Shown piece after piece: positions 33,557-43,053 of a stretch of 64,000 nt of DNA. Both the position numbers and the translations under genes were made by a program. Under the pieces are notes generated by a model. It was given only the letters and a program-made list of their open reading frames with translations, ran no database searches and was not told where the DNA came from. Each line of letters opens with the position of its first letter. Within the stretch, counting starts at the first letter, position 1. The DNA comes from DATFVJ01 sp963712955 (GTDB lineage Bacteria; Actinomycetota; Actinomycetes; Streptosporangiales; Streptosporangiaceae): assembly GCA_963712955.1 (NCBI GenBank), contig CAVQKF010000013.1, positions 186,001 to 250,000 of the forward strand. Reading direction: 5' to 3'.

Positions 33557-36500
33557 GGCGTCACCTGGCCACCACGGTCATTTACGGGGCAGCACGAGGC
33601 CACCGGGCAGGTCCTGCAGCCCGGGTTGACCGTCGCCTTGAAGACAGGACCTGCCATACCCTCAGCGACGGCCTCGACAAGCGCGCGGGGCCAGTCCGGC
33701 TCCGGGTCGGCCCTCAGCTCACGTTGCCGCTGCACACGTGCCCTCGCGCTCAGCGCCGCTCTTCCGACCTGGACGAGCTCCGCGCCACCCGGCTCGATGA
33801 GCCCGAACCGCTCGAACGCCCCGAGCAGCACGGCGAGCTGATAGACACCGAGCTGCGGATGGCGGTCGAGCTCGCCCTCCGCCGGCTTGCCCGTGCCTGT
33901 CTTCAGATCGACGATCACGGCGCGGCCGTGCTCATCGGCCTCCAGCCGGTCCACCCGCCCGGTGATCTCCACCCGGCCCACCTGAATCCGGAACGCCTCC
34001 TCGGTACCCGCCAGCTTGCGCGGGTTCTCCCGGTGCCACTCAAGGAAGCGACGGACCATCCGGTGCGCCTCCTCCCGCCGCTTCTGCCCGTACCAGGCGC
34101 TGCCGAAATCCAGGTGCCGCCACGCCTCGTCGATCCGCTGCCCGATCTCGTCGTCCTCCGCGCCTGCCGCAGCCAGCACCGCCGCAGCGTGGATAACCGT
34201 GCCGAGGCTGCGTGCCACGTCAGGCGCACGCGCGCCGGCAGCAGCCTCGAGCAGCCAGCGCAGCCCGCACACGGTGAAGGACTCAGCCTGCGACGGGGAC
34301 AGCCGTACGGTCTCATCCTTACCCGTGACCGGGCCAGCGTCCGACAACTCGGTGAGCGCGTACCACTGGCTCGGGTGCGCGCCGCGGACACCGACTGCGG
34401 CAAGCTCTGCCAGCCGCGCCGCCGCTGCCGCGCGTAGCTGGTCCGGCTTCGTCACATCCGCGGCGGCGGCCCGCAGGCTCGCGACCAGTGCCGGTAGTGA
34501 GAGCCAGCGCGCCTGGGCACCAGCGACCCGCTCGATGATCGTGTCATCGCCCGCAAGCTCGCGCAGGAAACGCGACGGGCGCTCCTCGGTATCGTCGCCG
34601 CCGACCGCGGTGACCACCACCCTGTGCCGTGCGCGCGTCACGGCGACGTAGAACAGCCGACGTTCCTCGGCGAGCAGCTTGTGGGTGGCGGCCACCGCCG
34701 CAGCGTCCGCTGGGAGCTGCGAGCCCGCCGCGACCTCGACAAGCTCGTCAACGCCGAGCAGCGAGCCGCGCATACGCAGATCCGGCCAGGCGCCCTCCTG
34801 GACGCCGGCCACGATGACGACATCCCATTCCAGGCCCTTGGACCTGTGTGCCGTCAGGACACGGACCGCATCGCCCGCCGCGGCACGTTCAGCGAGCGTG
34901 TCACCCGGGATCTCCTGCCCGGTCAGGCTCTCGAGGAACAGGCCAGGTGCTCCAGGCGGCAGCCGTTCCGTATGCCGTGCGGCCGCATCGAACAGCGCGA
35001 GTACCGCGTCGAGATCCCGGTCCGCGGCGGCGCCGCGCGTGCCCCCCTCGGCTGAGGCCGCTTGCCACCGCGCTGCAAGCCCGGACTGCTCCCACACGGC
35101 CCAGAGAACGTCCTCACCGCTGCCGCCCTTCTCGATGGTCTGCCGTGCCGCGGCGAAAAGTCCCGCGACGCGCTGCGCTGGCTCGCGGACGTCCTGGGCG
35201 ATGAGGATCAGGTCACGAGGATCCCGCAGGGCCGCGGCGAGCAGGTCACCGGCCCCCGGCGGCCCAGCGGGCGGCGGATCAGCCGCCGGCGGCCCAGCAG
35301 GCGGCGGACCTGCCCTGGTGGCCTCGGCCGGCTGCGGACCTGCCCCTGCCCTGGTGGCACCGGCCGGCTGCGGACCCGCCGTGACGTCGCCGGCACTGGC
35401 GCCGACGTCACGCAGCGCCCGCCGCAGCCGACGCAGGCCAAGCGCGTCGGTTCCACCGAGCGGGCCGGTGAGCAGCTCAGCCGCGGCCTCTCCGTCAAGC
35501 GCATCCGGGTACAGCGCGCAGCGCAGCAACAGCAGCAGGGGCCGGATCGCCGGCTCGCCGGCGAGCGGTACCTCATCCCCCGCGACGGTCACAGGAACCC
35601 CAGCCGCCGTGAGCGCCCGCCGCAGCATCGGTACCTGCAGGCGTGCCGACCGCACCAGGACCGCCATCCTCTGCCACGGCACGGCGTCCTCGAGATGCGC
35701 ACGGCGCAGGGTATCCGCGACCACCGCGGCCTCCTGGCTCGTGCTCTCCGCGACGATGACCCTCACCTCGCCCGGCGGCGCCCCCCCTGTTGCGGCGCCG
35801 TCAGCGGTTGCGGCGCCACCGGTTGCGGCGCCACCGTCAGCGGTTGCGGCGCCACCGTCAGCGGTTTCGGCGCCACCGTCAGCGGTTGCAGCGCCACCGT
35901 CACCGGTTCCGGCAGCGCGGTCTGCGCTGGCAGCGCCGTCTCGGCCGACGGCGCCGTCTGGATCGGCAGCGCCGTCTGGATCGGCAGCGCGGTCTGGGCC
36001 ATCGCTAACGGCCACAAGGTCGCGATGCCCGGGACCGTGGGTAACGCTGCCTCCGCCCTGGAACGCGGGAAGCCTGGCCGCGATGCGCCGCGAGGCCGCG
36101 AGCAGCACGGCACCGCTGCGGCGGCTGCCGCGCAGCGCCACGACGGGCGCGGGCCGGCCGTCCGCTGTTCTGAACCTGTCGGGGAACCCGAGGATGCCCC
36201 GCACATCGGCACCGCGAAACCCGTAGATTGACTGGTCCGGGTCGCCGACGACAATCAGCTCACGGCCGCCGGAGGCCAGCGCGTGCAGCAACTCCTCCTG
36301 TGCGGGGTCGGTGTCCTGATATTCGTCCACAAGCACGGCGTCGTAGGCCTCGCGCTCCCTTGCCCTGACCGCGGAACGGGTGAGCATCGCCGCAGCGATC
36401 CTGATGATCTCTGCGTAGTCGTAGGCGGGCACCGGCGCGAGGTCGAACCGTGCGGCGTACCTTTCGAGGAACGCGCCAGCCGCGATCCATTCCTCGCGCT

Positions 36501-37086
36501 TGCTCCGCCGGCCCAGCCGTGCCAGACCGGATCCGTCCAGGCCTCGTTCTGCGGCGCGGAGCAGCAGGTCCCTCAGCTCCTCCGCGAACCCGCGGGTGGT
36601 GAGCGCCGGCCGGAGCTGTGACGGCCACAGCCCGGCGCCGTCCTGCGCCTCGCCGCGGAGCATCTGCCTGACCTCGAGCAACTGCTCCGGACCAGAAAGC
36701 AGCCGCGGCGGCTCGTCACCTGCCGCGGTGAACTCCCTGCGCACCAGCGCGTAGGCGTAACTGTGGAAGGTGAGCGCAAGCGGCTCGCGGGTGGTCCGCC
36801 GCAGCCTGGCGGTGATCCGCTCCCGCAGTTCGTGCGCTGCCTTGCGGCTGAACGTGAGCACCAAGATCCGCTGCGGGTCGACGCCACGGCGCTCGATCAG
36901 GTCCGTGACCACCTCGACGATCGTCGTCGTCTTTCCCGTGCCCGGCCCGGCAAGCACCAACAGCGGGCCGCCATGATGGGCGACCACCGCACGCTGCGCG
37001 TCGTCGAGACGCGGCTGGTCCGCCGCCGCGGAGGACCGGCGGACCAAACGGTAGGAAGGGACTGGCTGGTTCATGGCAGTACGCAT
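33553..37086 (-). CDS. adnA: AdnA subunit of the AdnAB helicase-nuclease
   Basis: A 1177-residue UvrD-like ATPase/nuclease. Walker A is LVLAGPGTGKTTTIVEVV, the DExx motif LVDEYQDTDPAQEELL, then GDPDQSIYGFRGADVRG and LTAHRSKGLEWDVVIVAGVQ. The C-terminal nuclease has AVIVDLKTGTGKP. A likely 4Fe-4S staple is formed by SFTVCGLRW before the nuclease and GCRTCPVASCCP after it. Ala/Gly-rich repeats (TADGGAA, 21-bp units at 35795-35905) lengthen a linker. Either ATG 37086 or ATG 37074 could start it. It forms a two-gene operon with adnB. Confidence 0.95.
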   Translation of the reverse strand: MRTAMNQPVPSYRLVRRSSAAADQPRLDDAQRAVVAHHGGPLLVLAGPGTGKTTTIVEVVTDLIERRGVDPQRILVLTFSRKAAHELRERITARLRRTTREPLALTFHSYAYALVRREFTAAGDEPPRLLSGPEQLLEVRQMLRGEAQDGAGLWPSQLRPALTTRGFAEELRDLLLRAAERGLDGSGLARLGRRSKREEWIAAGAFLERYAARFDLAPVPAYDYAEIIRIAAAMLTRSAVRAREREAYDAVLVDEYQDTDPAQEELLHALASGGRELIVVGDPDQSIYGFRGADVRGILGFPDRFRTADGRPAPVVALRGSRRSGAVLLAASRRIAARLPAFQGGGSVTHGPGHRDLVAVSDGPDRAADPDGAADPDGAVGRDGAASADRAAGTGDGGAATADGGAETADGGAATADGGAATGGAATADGAATGGAPPGEVRVIVAESTSQEAAVVADTLRRAHLEDAVPWQRMAVLVRSARLQVPMLRRALTAAGVPVTVAGDEVPLAGEPAIRPLLLLLRCALYPDALDGEAAAELLTGPLGGTDALGLRRLRRALRDVGASAGDVTAGPQPAGATRAGAGPQPAEATRAGPPPAGPPAADPPPAGPPGAGDLLAAALRDPRDLILIAQDVREPAQRVAGLFAAARQTIEKGGSGEDVLWAVWEQSGLAARWQAASAEGGTRGAAADRDLDAVLALFDAAARHTERLPPGAPGLFLESLTGQEIPGDTLAERAAAGDAVRVLTAHRSKGLEWDVVIVAGVQEGAWPDLRMRGSLLGVDELVEVAAGSQLPADAAAVAATHKLLAEERRLFYVAVTRARHRVVVTAVGGDDTEERPSRFLRELAGDDTIIERVAGAQARWLSLPALVASLRAAAADVTKPDQLRAAAAARLAELAAVGVRGAHPSQWYALTELSDAGPVTGKDETVRLSPSQAESFTVCGLRWLLEAAAGARAPDVARSLGTVIHAAAVLAAAGAEDDEIGQRIDEAWRHLDFGSAWYGQKRREEAHRMVRRFLEWHRENPRKLAGTEEAFRIQVGRVEITGRVDRLEADEHGRAVIVDLKTGTGKPAEGELDRHPQLGVYQLAVLLGAFERFGLIEPGGAELVQVGRAALSARARVQRQRELRADPEPDWPRALVEAVAEGMAGPVFKATVNPGCRTCPVASCCPVNDRGGQVTP

Positions 37087-37445
37087 TCCAGCAGATGAGT
37101 CTGACAGTCTGCGGGCTTTTCGCTATGCGCGGCCGCGTGTCGGGCGGTGGGACGCGCGGCGGCCAGATCCCGAACGGCAGCGCGCCGGTGCGCCGCCATT
37201 CGCCGGCTCCGTCGCCGGCCAGGTCGCCACTTCCGCGCCTGCTGCCGGCTCGCCCGGCTTGTACAGCGTCCGGGCCCCGGCGCCAAATGAACGCTGTAGG
37301 AGATCCGCGCATGCTTACCACCGCTCCGGCGGGCTTCTTGCACTAATGATCAAGCCCTAGAACCGTCGCAGTGCAAACGGGCAATGCGGCCCGTGGAAGT
37401 AGCTGGACGTACGACCTGCCAAGGAGGATTCGGGTGTGCGCGCGT
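37087..37445. other. 359-bp upstream region of adnA
   Basis: No gene is supported on either strand. It must hold the adnAB promoter and the end of the upstream secreted-protein transcript; I could not identify hexamers with confidence. Confidence 0.4.
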
Positions 37446-38213
37446 CTAGCGGTGGCGCAGCCAGACGCCGAAGTTCTGGCCGCCGTTCCACAGCACCGGG
37501 GCGCTCATCACCACCGCGCCGGCCGCGGTGCCGGTGGTGGTGTCGATGAACTGGCTAGTGGTCCATGGGCCCAGGATCGAGCCCTTGTTGCCGCGGTAGG
37601 TGGTCACGTGGCTGCCGGAGAACGCCCACAGCCGGGTAGCGACCTTCGGCGGGACTACCTTGCCATTGATGATCGACCCGGACAGCGCGGCGTGGTTGTA
37701 GGGCATGCTGTTGATCAACGGGCTTGAGGCCCTGTGCACCGTGGAGCTGATGCCCCGGGTGCGGTCGATGGCGGTGAAGTAGTCGTGGCCGTGCCGGTCG
37801 TAGTAGACGCTGACCGAGAGCCGGTCACCCACCTTCGGGCTCAGCGCGAGGCTTCCGTAGCTGGTGCTGGAGTAGTAGATGACGCTGCCAGCTCCGCCGC
37901 CGGGCAGTACCTCAATCAGCGCAAACGGCCGGGGGGTCGGGCCGCCGTTGTGGCCCAGGGTGATGAACGCCATGTCGTCGCTGCTGCTGGGCAGCGTGCG
38001 TGCTGGCACGGTCAATGTCGTGGACACGAACCGGAACCAGCGGCCCCCGCCGTCGTCGTAGCCGGCCAGGCCGGTGGTGTAGACGAGCGGCACTGTGGCG
38101 CGTGTGGATGCCGTGGCCGCGGCCGCGGCGTCGACACCGCTCAGACCGATTGTGGTTAGTACACTGCTCGCCGCCGCTACGGCGAGCAGTGCGCTCGTGA
38201 TGCGTGTGCGCAT
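37446..38213 (-). CDS. Secreted protein with possible jelly-roll (G1 peptidase-like) fold
   Basis: A 255-residue exported protein. Residues 1-33 are a signal peptide (MRTRITSALLAVAAASSVLT, then an Ala-rich end). The mature part is Ser/Thr/Gly-rich and beta-strand-like: WFRFVSTTLTVPARTL, LSPKVGDRLSVSVYYDRHGH, FTAIDRTRGISSTVHRA, GGQNFGVWLRHR. The pattern recalls the concanavalin-like fold of G1 peptidases, but catalytic Gln/Glu cannot be assigned. ATG 38213 has GGAAGGA 8 nt upstream. No operon partner. Confidence 0.65.
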   Translation of the reverse strand: MRTRITSALLAVAAASSVLTTIGLSGVDAAAAATASTRATVPLVYTTGLAGYDDGGGRWFRFVSTTLTVPARTLPSSSDDMAFITLGHNGGPTPRPFALIEVLPGGGAGSVIYYSSTSYGSLALSPKVGDRLSVSVYYDRHGHDYFTAIDRTRGISSTVHRASSPLINSMPYNHAALSGSIINGKVVPPKVATRLWAFSGSHVTTYRGNKGSILGPWTTSQFIDTTTGTAAGAVVMSAPVLWNGGQNFGVWLRHR

Positions 38214-39376
38214 TGGGAAGTCCTTCCCTGCCCATGTGCCGGGACCTCGCGCGTTCCTTCGCTGGCGGGGACAGCGAGCACGCGCCTGGTCCCGAGCTGG
38301 ACCCTCAGTGATTTTCCGCATTCCCGTCGATCGCCGTCCTGTTTCCGCCACGCAGCACGCAGCCTCTGCGACAAGGCTGCCATTTCGACCATACGACGGA
38401 TTTGAACGCCACTGCAGGGACAATGGCCGAAAAAGCGGGGGACCATATGCCCATCATTAGTCTGCGCTTCAACCTGATACTGAATGATCAGCGACCCGCA
38501 CATGCGGCTGCCGCTAGGAGGCTGGTGTTCAACGACAGAATTCGGCCGCAGAAGAGAATACAGATTGTGATACTCGCTGGTCAACTGCGCCGATCATTAT
38601 TACTCTACGTGAAATCTGACGGAAAACACGATGCGGGCCGGGCGTAGGTCAGGTGCAGGCCGTCGAAGCGCGGTTGGGACCGCCCTTGCACTTCGGGCGG
38701 CCCGCACACAGATCCCAGCGTGCGGGATTACCGCACTGGGCTCCTACCTTGGGGTGTGTGGCGGCGAAGCCCGCCTCCGGGAATGGGAGCAGGATGCGGG
38801 GTTTTGGGTAGCCACCGGGTCACGAGGCGGTCCAGCTCCCCGACGTCGCGCAGATGTGCGTGAACCCGAGGAAGGCGAACGTCTCCGGTTTCCCGGCGCC
38901 CGGGTCGCCAGGTTACGGGCGGCGTGCCACCCGAACTCGATCACGCTCCGCACAGTCGCGCAGGTGCCGCAGCCGCTGGATCGTTGACCGGAAAATCTGA
39001 GCAGCCCACCGGCCCGGCGCCTGCAGGCCAGCAACACAACTCTCCCCCGAAAACGTCACGGAAAACGGACATTTCGCCCGCAGGGACGACGTTTTCGGGG
39101 GGGAAGACGCAGAACCTGCCCGCACGCCACCAGTTCACGGTCAGCGCCAAGCACGCCCGGATCACGGGCCAGGTTCCCGGTCAACGATCTAGTGTCCCCC
39201 GCCGTAAATTCGCTACATATTTCCACCAGGGAACTCCGTCTGATTGAACGTCTTCACAAGGTCAGATGGTCTTCGGATTTATTCGAATGATTTCAGGCGC
39301 GGGACACCAGCCTGCGGGCCTGCGGGCGCTGGGGCACGACCATGAATGCGGCGGCGCCTTGCTTTCCTGGATCGCG
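38214..39376. other. 1.16-kb region without a supportable gene
   Basis: The frames here (for example plus 38631-38987) lack recognisable domains. The left part (38380-38640) is less GC-rich and may hold promoters. A perfect inverted repeat lies at 39044-39101. Confidence 0.45.
39044..39101. repeat. 14-bp perfect inverted repeat
   Basis: CCCCCGAAAACGTC (39044-39057) is the exact complement of GACGTTTTCGGGGG (39088-39101), spaced by 30 bp. It stands in non-coding DNA, away from gene ends. It could be a small transposable repeat, a terminator or a dimeric operator. Confidence 0.75.
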
Positions 39377-40228
39377 TCATCCGGATGCGAGGGCGGCATG
39401 CGCGGCATCGACTGCGGCGGCCCGGTAGCCCGCGCCGAACAGGCATACGTGCACAAGCAGCGGGTGGAGTTGATGCAGAGGAACGCGCGTCCGCCAGCCG
39501 GCTGCCAGCGGCGCTGCCTCGGTGTACGCGCCTATGATGCGGTCCAGGTGGGGCGCGCCGAACAGGGCGAGCATGGCCAGATCTGTCTGCCTGTGGCCGC
39601 CATGCGCGGCCGGATCCACCAGCCAGCCCCGGCCCTGTGCCCAGATCACGTTCCCCGACCAGCAGTCGCCGTGGAGCCTCGCGGGCGGCTCGGCGGGCCC
39701 GGCCAGGTCCCCGATACGCGCCATGACGGTCTCGATCAGCCGCACGTCGGGGGCGGACAATGCACCGCCGTCGGCGCCGCGGCGCAGGAACGGCGCGAGA
39801 CGGTACCGCGCGTACCACGACGGCCACGCGTCATCCATCGTGTTGTCCAGCGGAAGCGAGGCGATGAAACCCTCCCATGGCGCGCCGAATCGGCCGGCCC
39901 CTGACGCGTGCAACCCGGCGAGGTCTCGTCCGAACCGCTCGGCCGCGGTCCGGTCGGGGTTCCCGGCCTTGAGCCAGGACAGCACCAGGGTGGACTGATC
40001 GCAGCCGAGCACCTCAGGCACGGGCGCGTGCCCTGCCGCTCGTAGCCAGCGCAGGCCACGCTCCTCCGCCTGCAGCAGCCCGCCGAGGGGTGCGTCCGCG
40101 GCCTTGACGAACACCTCACGCCCGTCGGCCAGCGTGGCACGATACGTACGCCAGCGATGCTGTGCGCCGAGCGGGTGGACATGCCGTACGCCGACGCCGA
40201 GGAGGACGGCAATGCGGTCATCGATCAT
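39377..40228 (-). CDS. Fructosamine kinase family protein
   Basis: A 283-residue member of the aminoglycoside-phosphotransferase-like fold. YRATLADGREVFVKAADAPL holds the ATP-binding lysine, ARLHGDCWSGNVIW is the catalytic loop (usual form HGDLWSGN) and LVDPAAHGGHRQTDLAML the metal-binding Asp segment with the family's GHREtDLAM-like signature. Fructosamine kinases phosphorylate glycated lysines or ribulosamines so they detach from proteins. ATG 40228. It is last in a minus-strand series after the phosphatase gene, separated by a 160-bp repeat-filled gap. Confidence 0.9.
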   Translation of the reverse strand: MIDDRIAVLLGVGVRHVHPLGAQHRWRTYRATLADGREVFVKAADAPLGGLLQAEERGLRWLRAAGHAPVPEVLGCDQSTLVLSWLKAGNPDRTAAERFGRDLAGLHASGAGRFGAPWEGFIASLPLDNTMDDAWPSWYARYRLAPFLRRGADGGALSAPDVRLIETVMARIGDLAGPAEPPARLHGDCWSGNVIWAQGRGWLVDPAAHGGHRQTDLAMLALFGAPHLDRIIGAYTEAAPLAAGWRTRVPLHQLHPLLVHVCLFGAGYRAAAVDAAHAALASG

Positions 40229-40278
40229 GGCCGCATCCCGTTCCCCTGGTCATGAGGCATGCCACGGCAGCCACCTGT

Positions 40279-40366
40279 GGTGACCGCCCACGGTGACCGC
40301 CCAATGGTGAGAGCTTGACGGTGACCGTCCGTGGTGACCGCCCACGGTGACCGCACACGGTGACGG
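40279..40366. repeat. 13-bp tandem repeat (GGTGACCGCCCAC type)
   Basis: GGTGACCG starts at 40279, 40292, 40320, 40333 and 40346, with degenerate units at 40306 and 40359; the spacing is 13 bp (once 14). It lies between the phosphatase and fructosamine kinase genes. Confidence 0.85.
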
Positions 40367-40388
40367 CGGAGCCTGCGGCGCACGGCGG

Positions 40389-40949
40389 TTACGAATCCGC
40401 GCGGCGCGGCGTGAGCGCCTCGGCCAGGTGGGCGGCGAGTTCCCTCGCGGCAGCCTCGACCAGCACAAGGACGTGGGCGAACGACTCGTCGCCCCCTAGA
40501 TAGGGGTCCGGGACCTCAGCGCCGTCCGGGGACGCGGGGTCGAAGGAACGCAGCAGGCGAATCCGATCTCCCGCACCTGCACGGCCCGGGGTCATCCGGA
40601 GCAGCGCGCGCAGGTTCTGCCGGTCCATGGCCAGGATGAGATCGCGCTCCTGAAGCCATGACGGCTCAATCTGCCTGGCCCGGTGACCGCTGCCCAGATA
40701 ACCCTGCCTGACAAGCTCTGCACTGGCTCTCGGGTCCATCCGCTCCCCTTCGTGCCAATCGCCGGTGCCTGCGCTGTCAACTTCGACCAAGCCGCCGATA
40801 CCAGCTTGCTCGACCTCGGCCCGCACTACGGACTCGGCCATGGGCGAGCGGCAGATGTTGCCCATGCACACCAGGCAGACCCGGTAGGGCCGGCCCGGGT
40901 CACGCGGCGGCGGCACCGATGCCGCCCTAGGTTGCTGGCCACGTTTCAT
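40389..40949 (-). CDS. Low-molecular-weight protein-tyrosine phosphatase
   Basis: A 186-residue phosphatase. The P-loop is CMGNICRSPMAES, with nucleophile Cys28 and Arg34 of the CX5R motif; the general-acid loop is DPYLGGDESF near residue 147. Residues 1-20 are a Pro/Arg-rich extension. Family members dephosphorylate tyrosine on proteins, in bacteria often linked to exopolysaccharide kinases; the target is unknown. ATG 40949 overlaps the stop of the AGT-like gene (ATGA), so the two are translationally coupled. Confidence 0.92.
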   Translation of the reverse strand: MKRGQQPRAASVPPPRDPGRPYRVCLVCMGNICRSPMAESVVRAEVEQAGIGGLVEVDSAGTGDWHEGERMDPRASAELVRQGYLGSGHRARQIEPSWLQERDLILAMDRQNLRALLRMTPGRAGAGDRIRLLRSFDPASPDGAEVPDPYLGGDESFAHVLVLVEAAARELAAHLAEALTPRRADS

Positions 40950-41263
40950 GCGTCAAGGATGCCCGAGCGACCGGGCCAGCGGGCAAGCCGCATATCCACC
41001 CGCACCGTCCGGCCTTGCGAGCGAAGCGGCGTGACTTCCACCAGGTAATGTGCCTGGGCCGCCCGCTCGTGGCCAGGTGGTGGCGACCCGTCGGCGTGGA
41101 TCACCCGCCACCAGGGCACGGCGCCGCCCCACAGTGCCATCACACGGCCGACCTGGCGGGGGCCGCCTTCACCCAGGCATTCCGCGACGTCGCCGTAGGA
41201 CATGACCCGGCCCGCCGGGATCTGCTCCACGACGTCGAGCACCCGGCCGGCGAAGCCGTCCAC
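40946..41263 (-). CDS. Alkyltransferase-like (ATL/MGMT-fold) DNA-binding protein
   Basis: A 105-residue protein with the DNA-binding domain of O6-alkylguanine transferase: VEQIPAGRVMSYGDVAECLG and GRVMALWGGAVPWWRVIHAD. The catalytic PCHRV is replaced by PWWRV, as in alkyltransferase-like proteins that flag lesions for excision repair instead of removing the alkyl group. GTG 41263 is chosen since family proteins begin just before this FAGRVLDVV segment; the longer frame is antisense to no known domain. It sits 32 bp after the mycosin gene and overlaps the phosphatase. Rv3204 near adnAB is of the same type. Confidence 0.88.
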   Translation of the reverse strand: MDGFAGRVLDVVEQIPAGRVMSYGDVAECLGEGGPRQVGRVMALWGGAVPWWRVIHADGSPPPGHERAAQAHYLVEVTPLRSQGRTVRVDMRLARWPGRSGILDA

Positions 41264-41295
41264 CGAACGGATGGCATCGGCGCGGCGACCGCGTG

Positions 41296-43053
41296 TCACC
41301 CCGGGTCCGTTAGGGAAGAAGGCGGGACCGCGTCCGGGCCGGACGGTTGCGCGGGGCCGGGCGGGCCAGCGGGACCTGGCGCATACGGCGGTGCCGAAGC
41401 GCCTTGCGGTGCCGGCCCGGGCGGCGGCGCCGGCTCCGAGGACGGAGCGGTACCCGGCGCGGGCGCCGGGCCCGGAGGCGGCGCGGGAGTTGGCGCAGGC
41501 CAGGGGGGCGGCGCAGGCAGGGGGGACGGCGCAGGCCAGGGGGGCGGCGCAGGCAGGGGCGACGGTGCAGGCAGGGGCGACGGCGCAGGCAGGGGCGACG
41601 GCGCAGGCAGGGGCGACGGCGCAGCCAGGGGGGCCGGCGCAGGCAAGGTGCACGGTGCGGCCAGGGGGGCCGGCGCATACCCTGCGGGATGGCCCACCGT
41701 ACCATCCCGCGGCGGCCCCGCGGGGAAGCTCCCCTGAGCCCAATCGCACGCTGCGCCGAAATCAGCCGCATGGCGATGGGACCGTCGCACCACCATGATC
41801 CGGCTCAGCGCCGCCACGACGAGGATCAGCGACGTCAGTCCGAGCAGCCCGAATCCAGCGAGCGGCAAGATCCCGCGGGGGCCCACGGGCGGGCTGGCGA
41901 CGCGGGACGGTCCACCGCCGAAGTGCTGATCCGGGGACGTGACTGCCTGGCCGCCCTGGATGCTCCGGGCCACGAGTCCGCCGGCGGGTACGGCCCTGGA
42001 CATCGTCTTCGCCTGGGCGAGCGCTGCCGCCGCGTCCACCATGCCAAAGCCAACCCGCTCGTCATATCCATTCGGCGGGCGGTCGTGCGTGGTAGAAACG
42101 ATCGCGTCGCCGACGAGAGCCGGTGACAGGTCTGGGTACCTGGCCTTGATCAGTGCGACCGCACCCGCGACCAGCGCGCATGCCGGGCTCGTCCCGCTGA
42201 CCTCCCAGTACTGGCCATCGCGACCCTGCGCGGGCACGTCGACACCCGGCGCCGCGACTTGAACCGAGAGGTTGTCGCTGGAGAAACCCGCGCGCGAGCC
42301 GTTGCTATCGGCCGCGCCTACGGCCAGGACGCTCGGATAGTCCGCAGGAAAGGAATAGGGGGCGTAGCTGTGGGTGCGCGCGAACCAGCTGTCGCCCGAG
42401 TTTCCCGAGGACGCGACCACGACGGTGCCACGGTCGTCGGCGTACTGCAGCGCAGACCGGACCTCGGCGCTCGGTTCGCTGTACCCGATCGACATGCTGA
42501 TCACGGCGGCACCGTGACGCACGGCGTAGCGGATGGCGCTGGCCAGGGCGTCCTGGATCACGTCCGACCGCTCGTGCTGGTAATGCTCGTACCCGGGATC
42601 GTCACCATCAGTGATCACTCGGATAGACAGGATCCTCGATTGGGGTGCCACCCCCAGAATGCCGCTCGTACCGTCCCCGTGGCCGTGCCCAGCGATCAGC
42701 GAGGCCATCCAGGTCCCGTGCTCGCCCCAGTGCGGGTTCGAGGGCGCGGTGCCCGTCTGGGTGTAGTCCGGCCCCGTCGCGACCGATCCGGCCAGGTCGG
42801 AGACGGCTGGATCCACCCCGCTGTCGAGCACGGCGACCGTGGTCCCGCGTCCCTGGCTCGTCGCCCACGCCTGGGGCGCCCGCAGATCATCGAGCACCCA
42901 CAGCTGTGCATCACGCACGCTATCGGCCCCGGCCGGGCGCGCTGCGACGGCGAGAGCCGAAGCGAGCAGCGCCGTGGCAAGCAGCGCTGGAGCAAACAGG
43001 TCCCTAACGGCTAGCGCACGCGTCGTCTTCCAATCGCGCCGGTGGCTCAGCAT
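41296..43053 (-). CDS. Mycosin-like subtilisin protease, membrane-anchored, with Pro-rich tail
   Basis: A 585-residue S8 serine protease. Order: signal segment (LLATALLASALAVAARPAGA), the catalytic Asp in TTVAVLDSGVDP, His in WGEHGTWMASLIAG, Ser in SGTSPACALVAG, then a single transmembrane helix (LAGFGLLGLTSLILVVAALS) and a cytoplasmic Pro/Ala tail with PSPLPA units (18-bp DNA repeats, about 41500-41640). Mycosins normally belong to type VII secretion systems, but no EccB/C/D/E or WXG100 gene is nearby. Its start overlaps the stop of the upstream membrane protein, so they form a unit. Confidence 0.88.
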   Translation of the reverse strand: MLSHRRDWKTTRALAVRDLFAPALLATALLASALAVAARPAGADSVRDAQLWVLDDLRAPQAWATSQGRGTTVAVLDSGVDPAVSDLAGSVATGPDYTQTGTAPSNPHWGEHGTWMASLIAGHGHGDGTSGILGVAPQSRILSIRVITDGDDPGYEHYQHERSDVIQDALASAIRYAVRHGAAVISMSIGYSEPSAEVRSALQYADDRGTVVVASSGNSGDSWFARTHSYAPYSFPADYPSVLAVGAADSNGSRAGFSSDNLSVQVAAPGVDVPAQGRDGQYWEVSGTSPACALVAGAVALIKARYPDLSPALVGDAIVSTTHDRPPNGYDERVGFGMVDAAAALAQAKTMSRAVPAGGLVARSIQGGQAVTSPDQHFGGGPSRVASPPVGPRGILPLAGFGLLGLTSLILVVAALSRIMVVRRSHRHAADFGAACDWAQGSFPAGPPRDGTVGHPAGYAPAPLAAPCTLPAPAPLAAPSPLPAPSPLPAPSPLPAPSPLPAPPPWPAPSPLPAPPPWPAPTPAPPPGPAPAPGTAPSSEPAPPPGPAPQGASAPPYAPGPAGPPGPAQPSGPDAVPPSSLTDPG

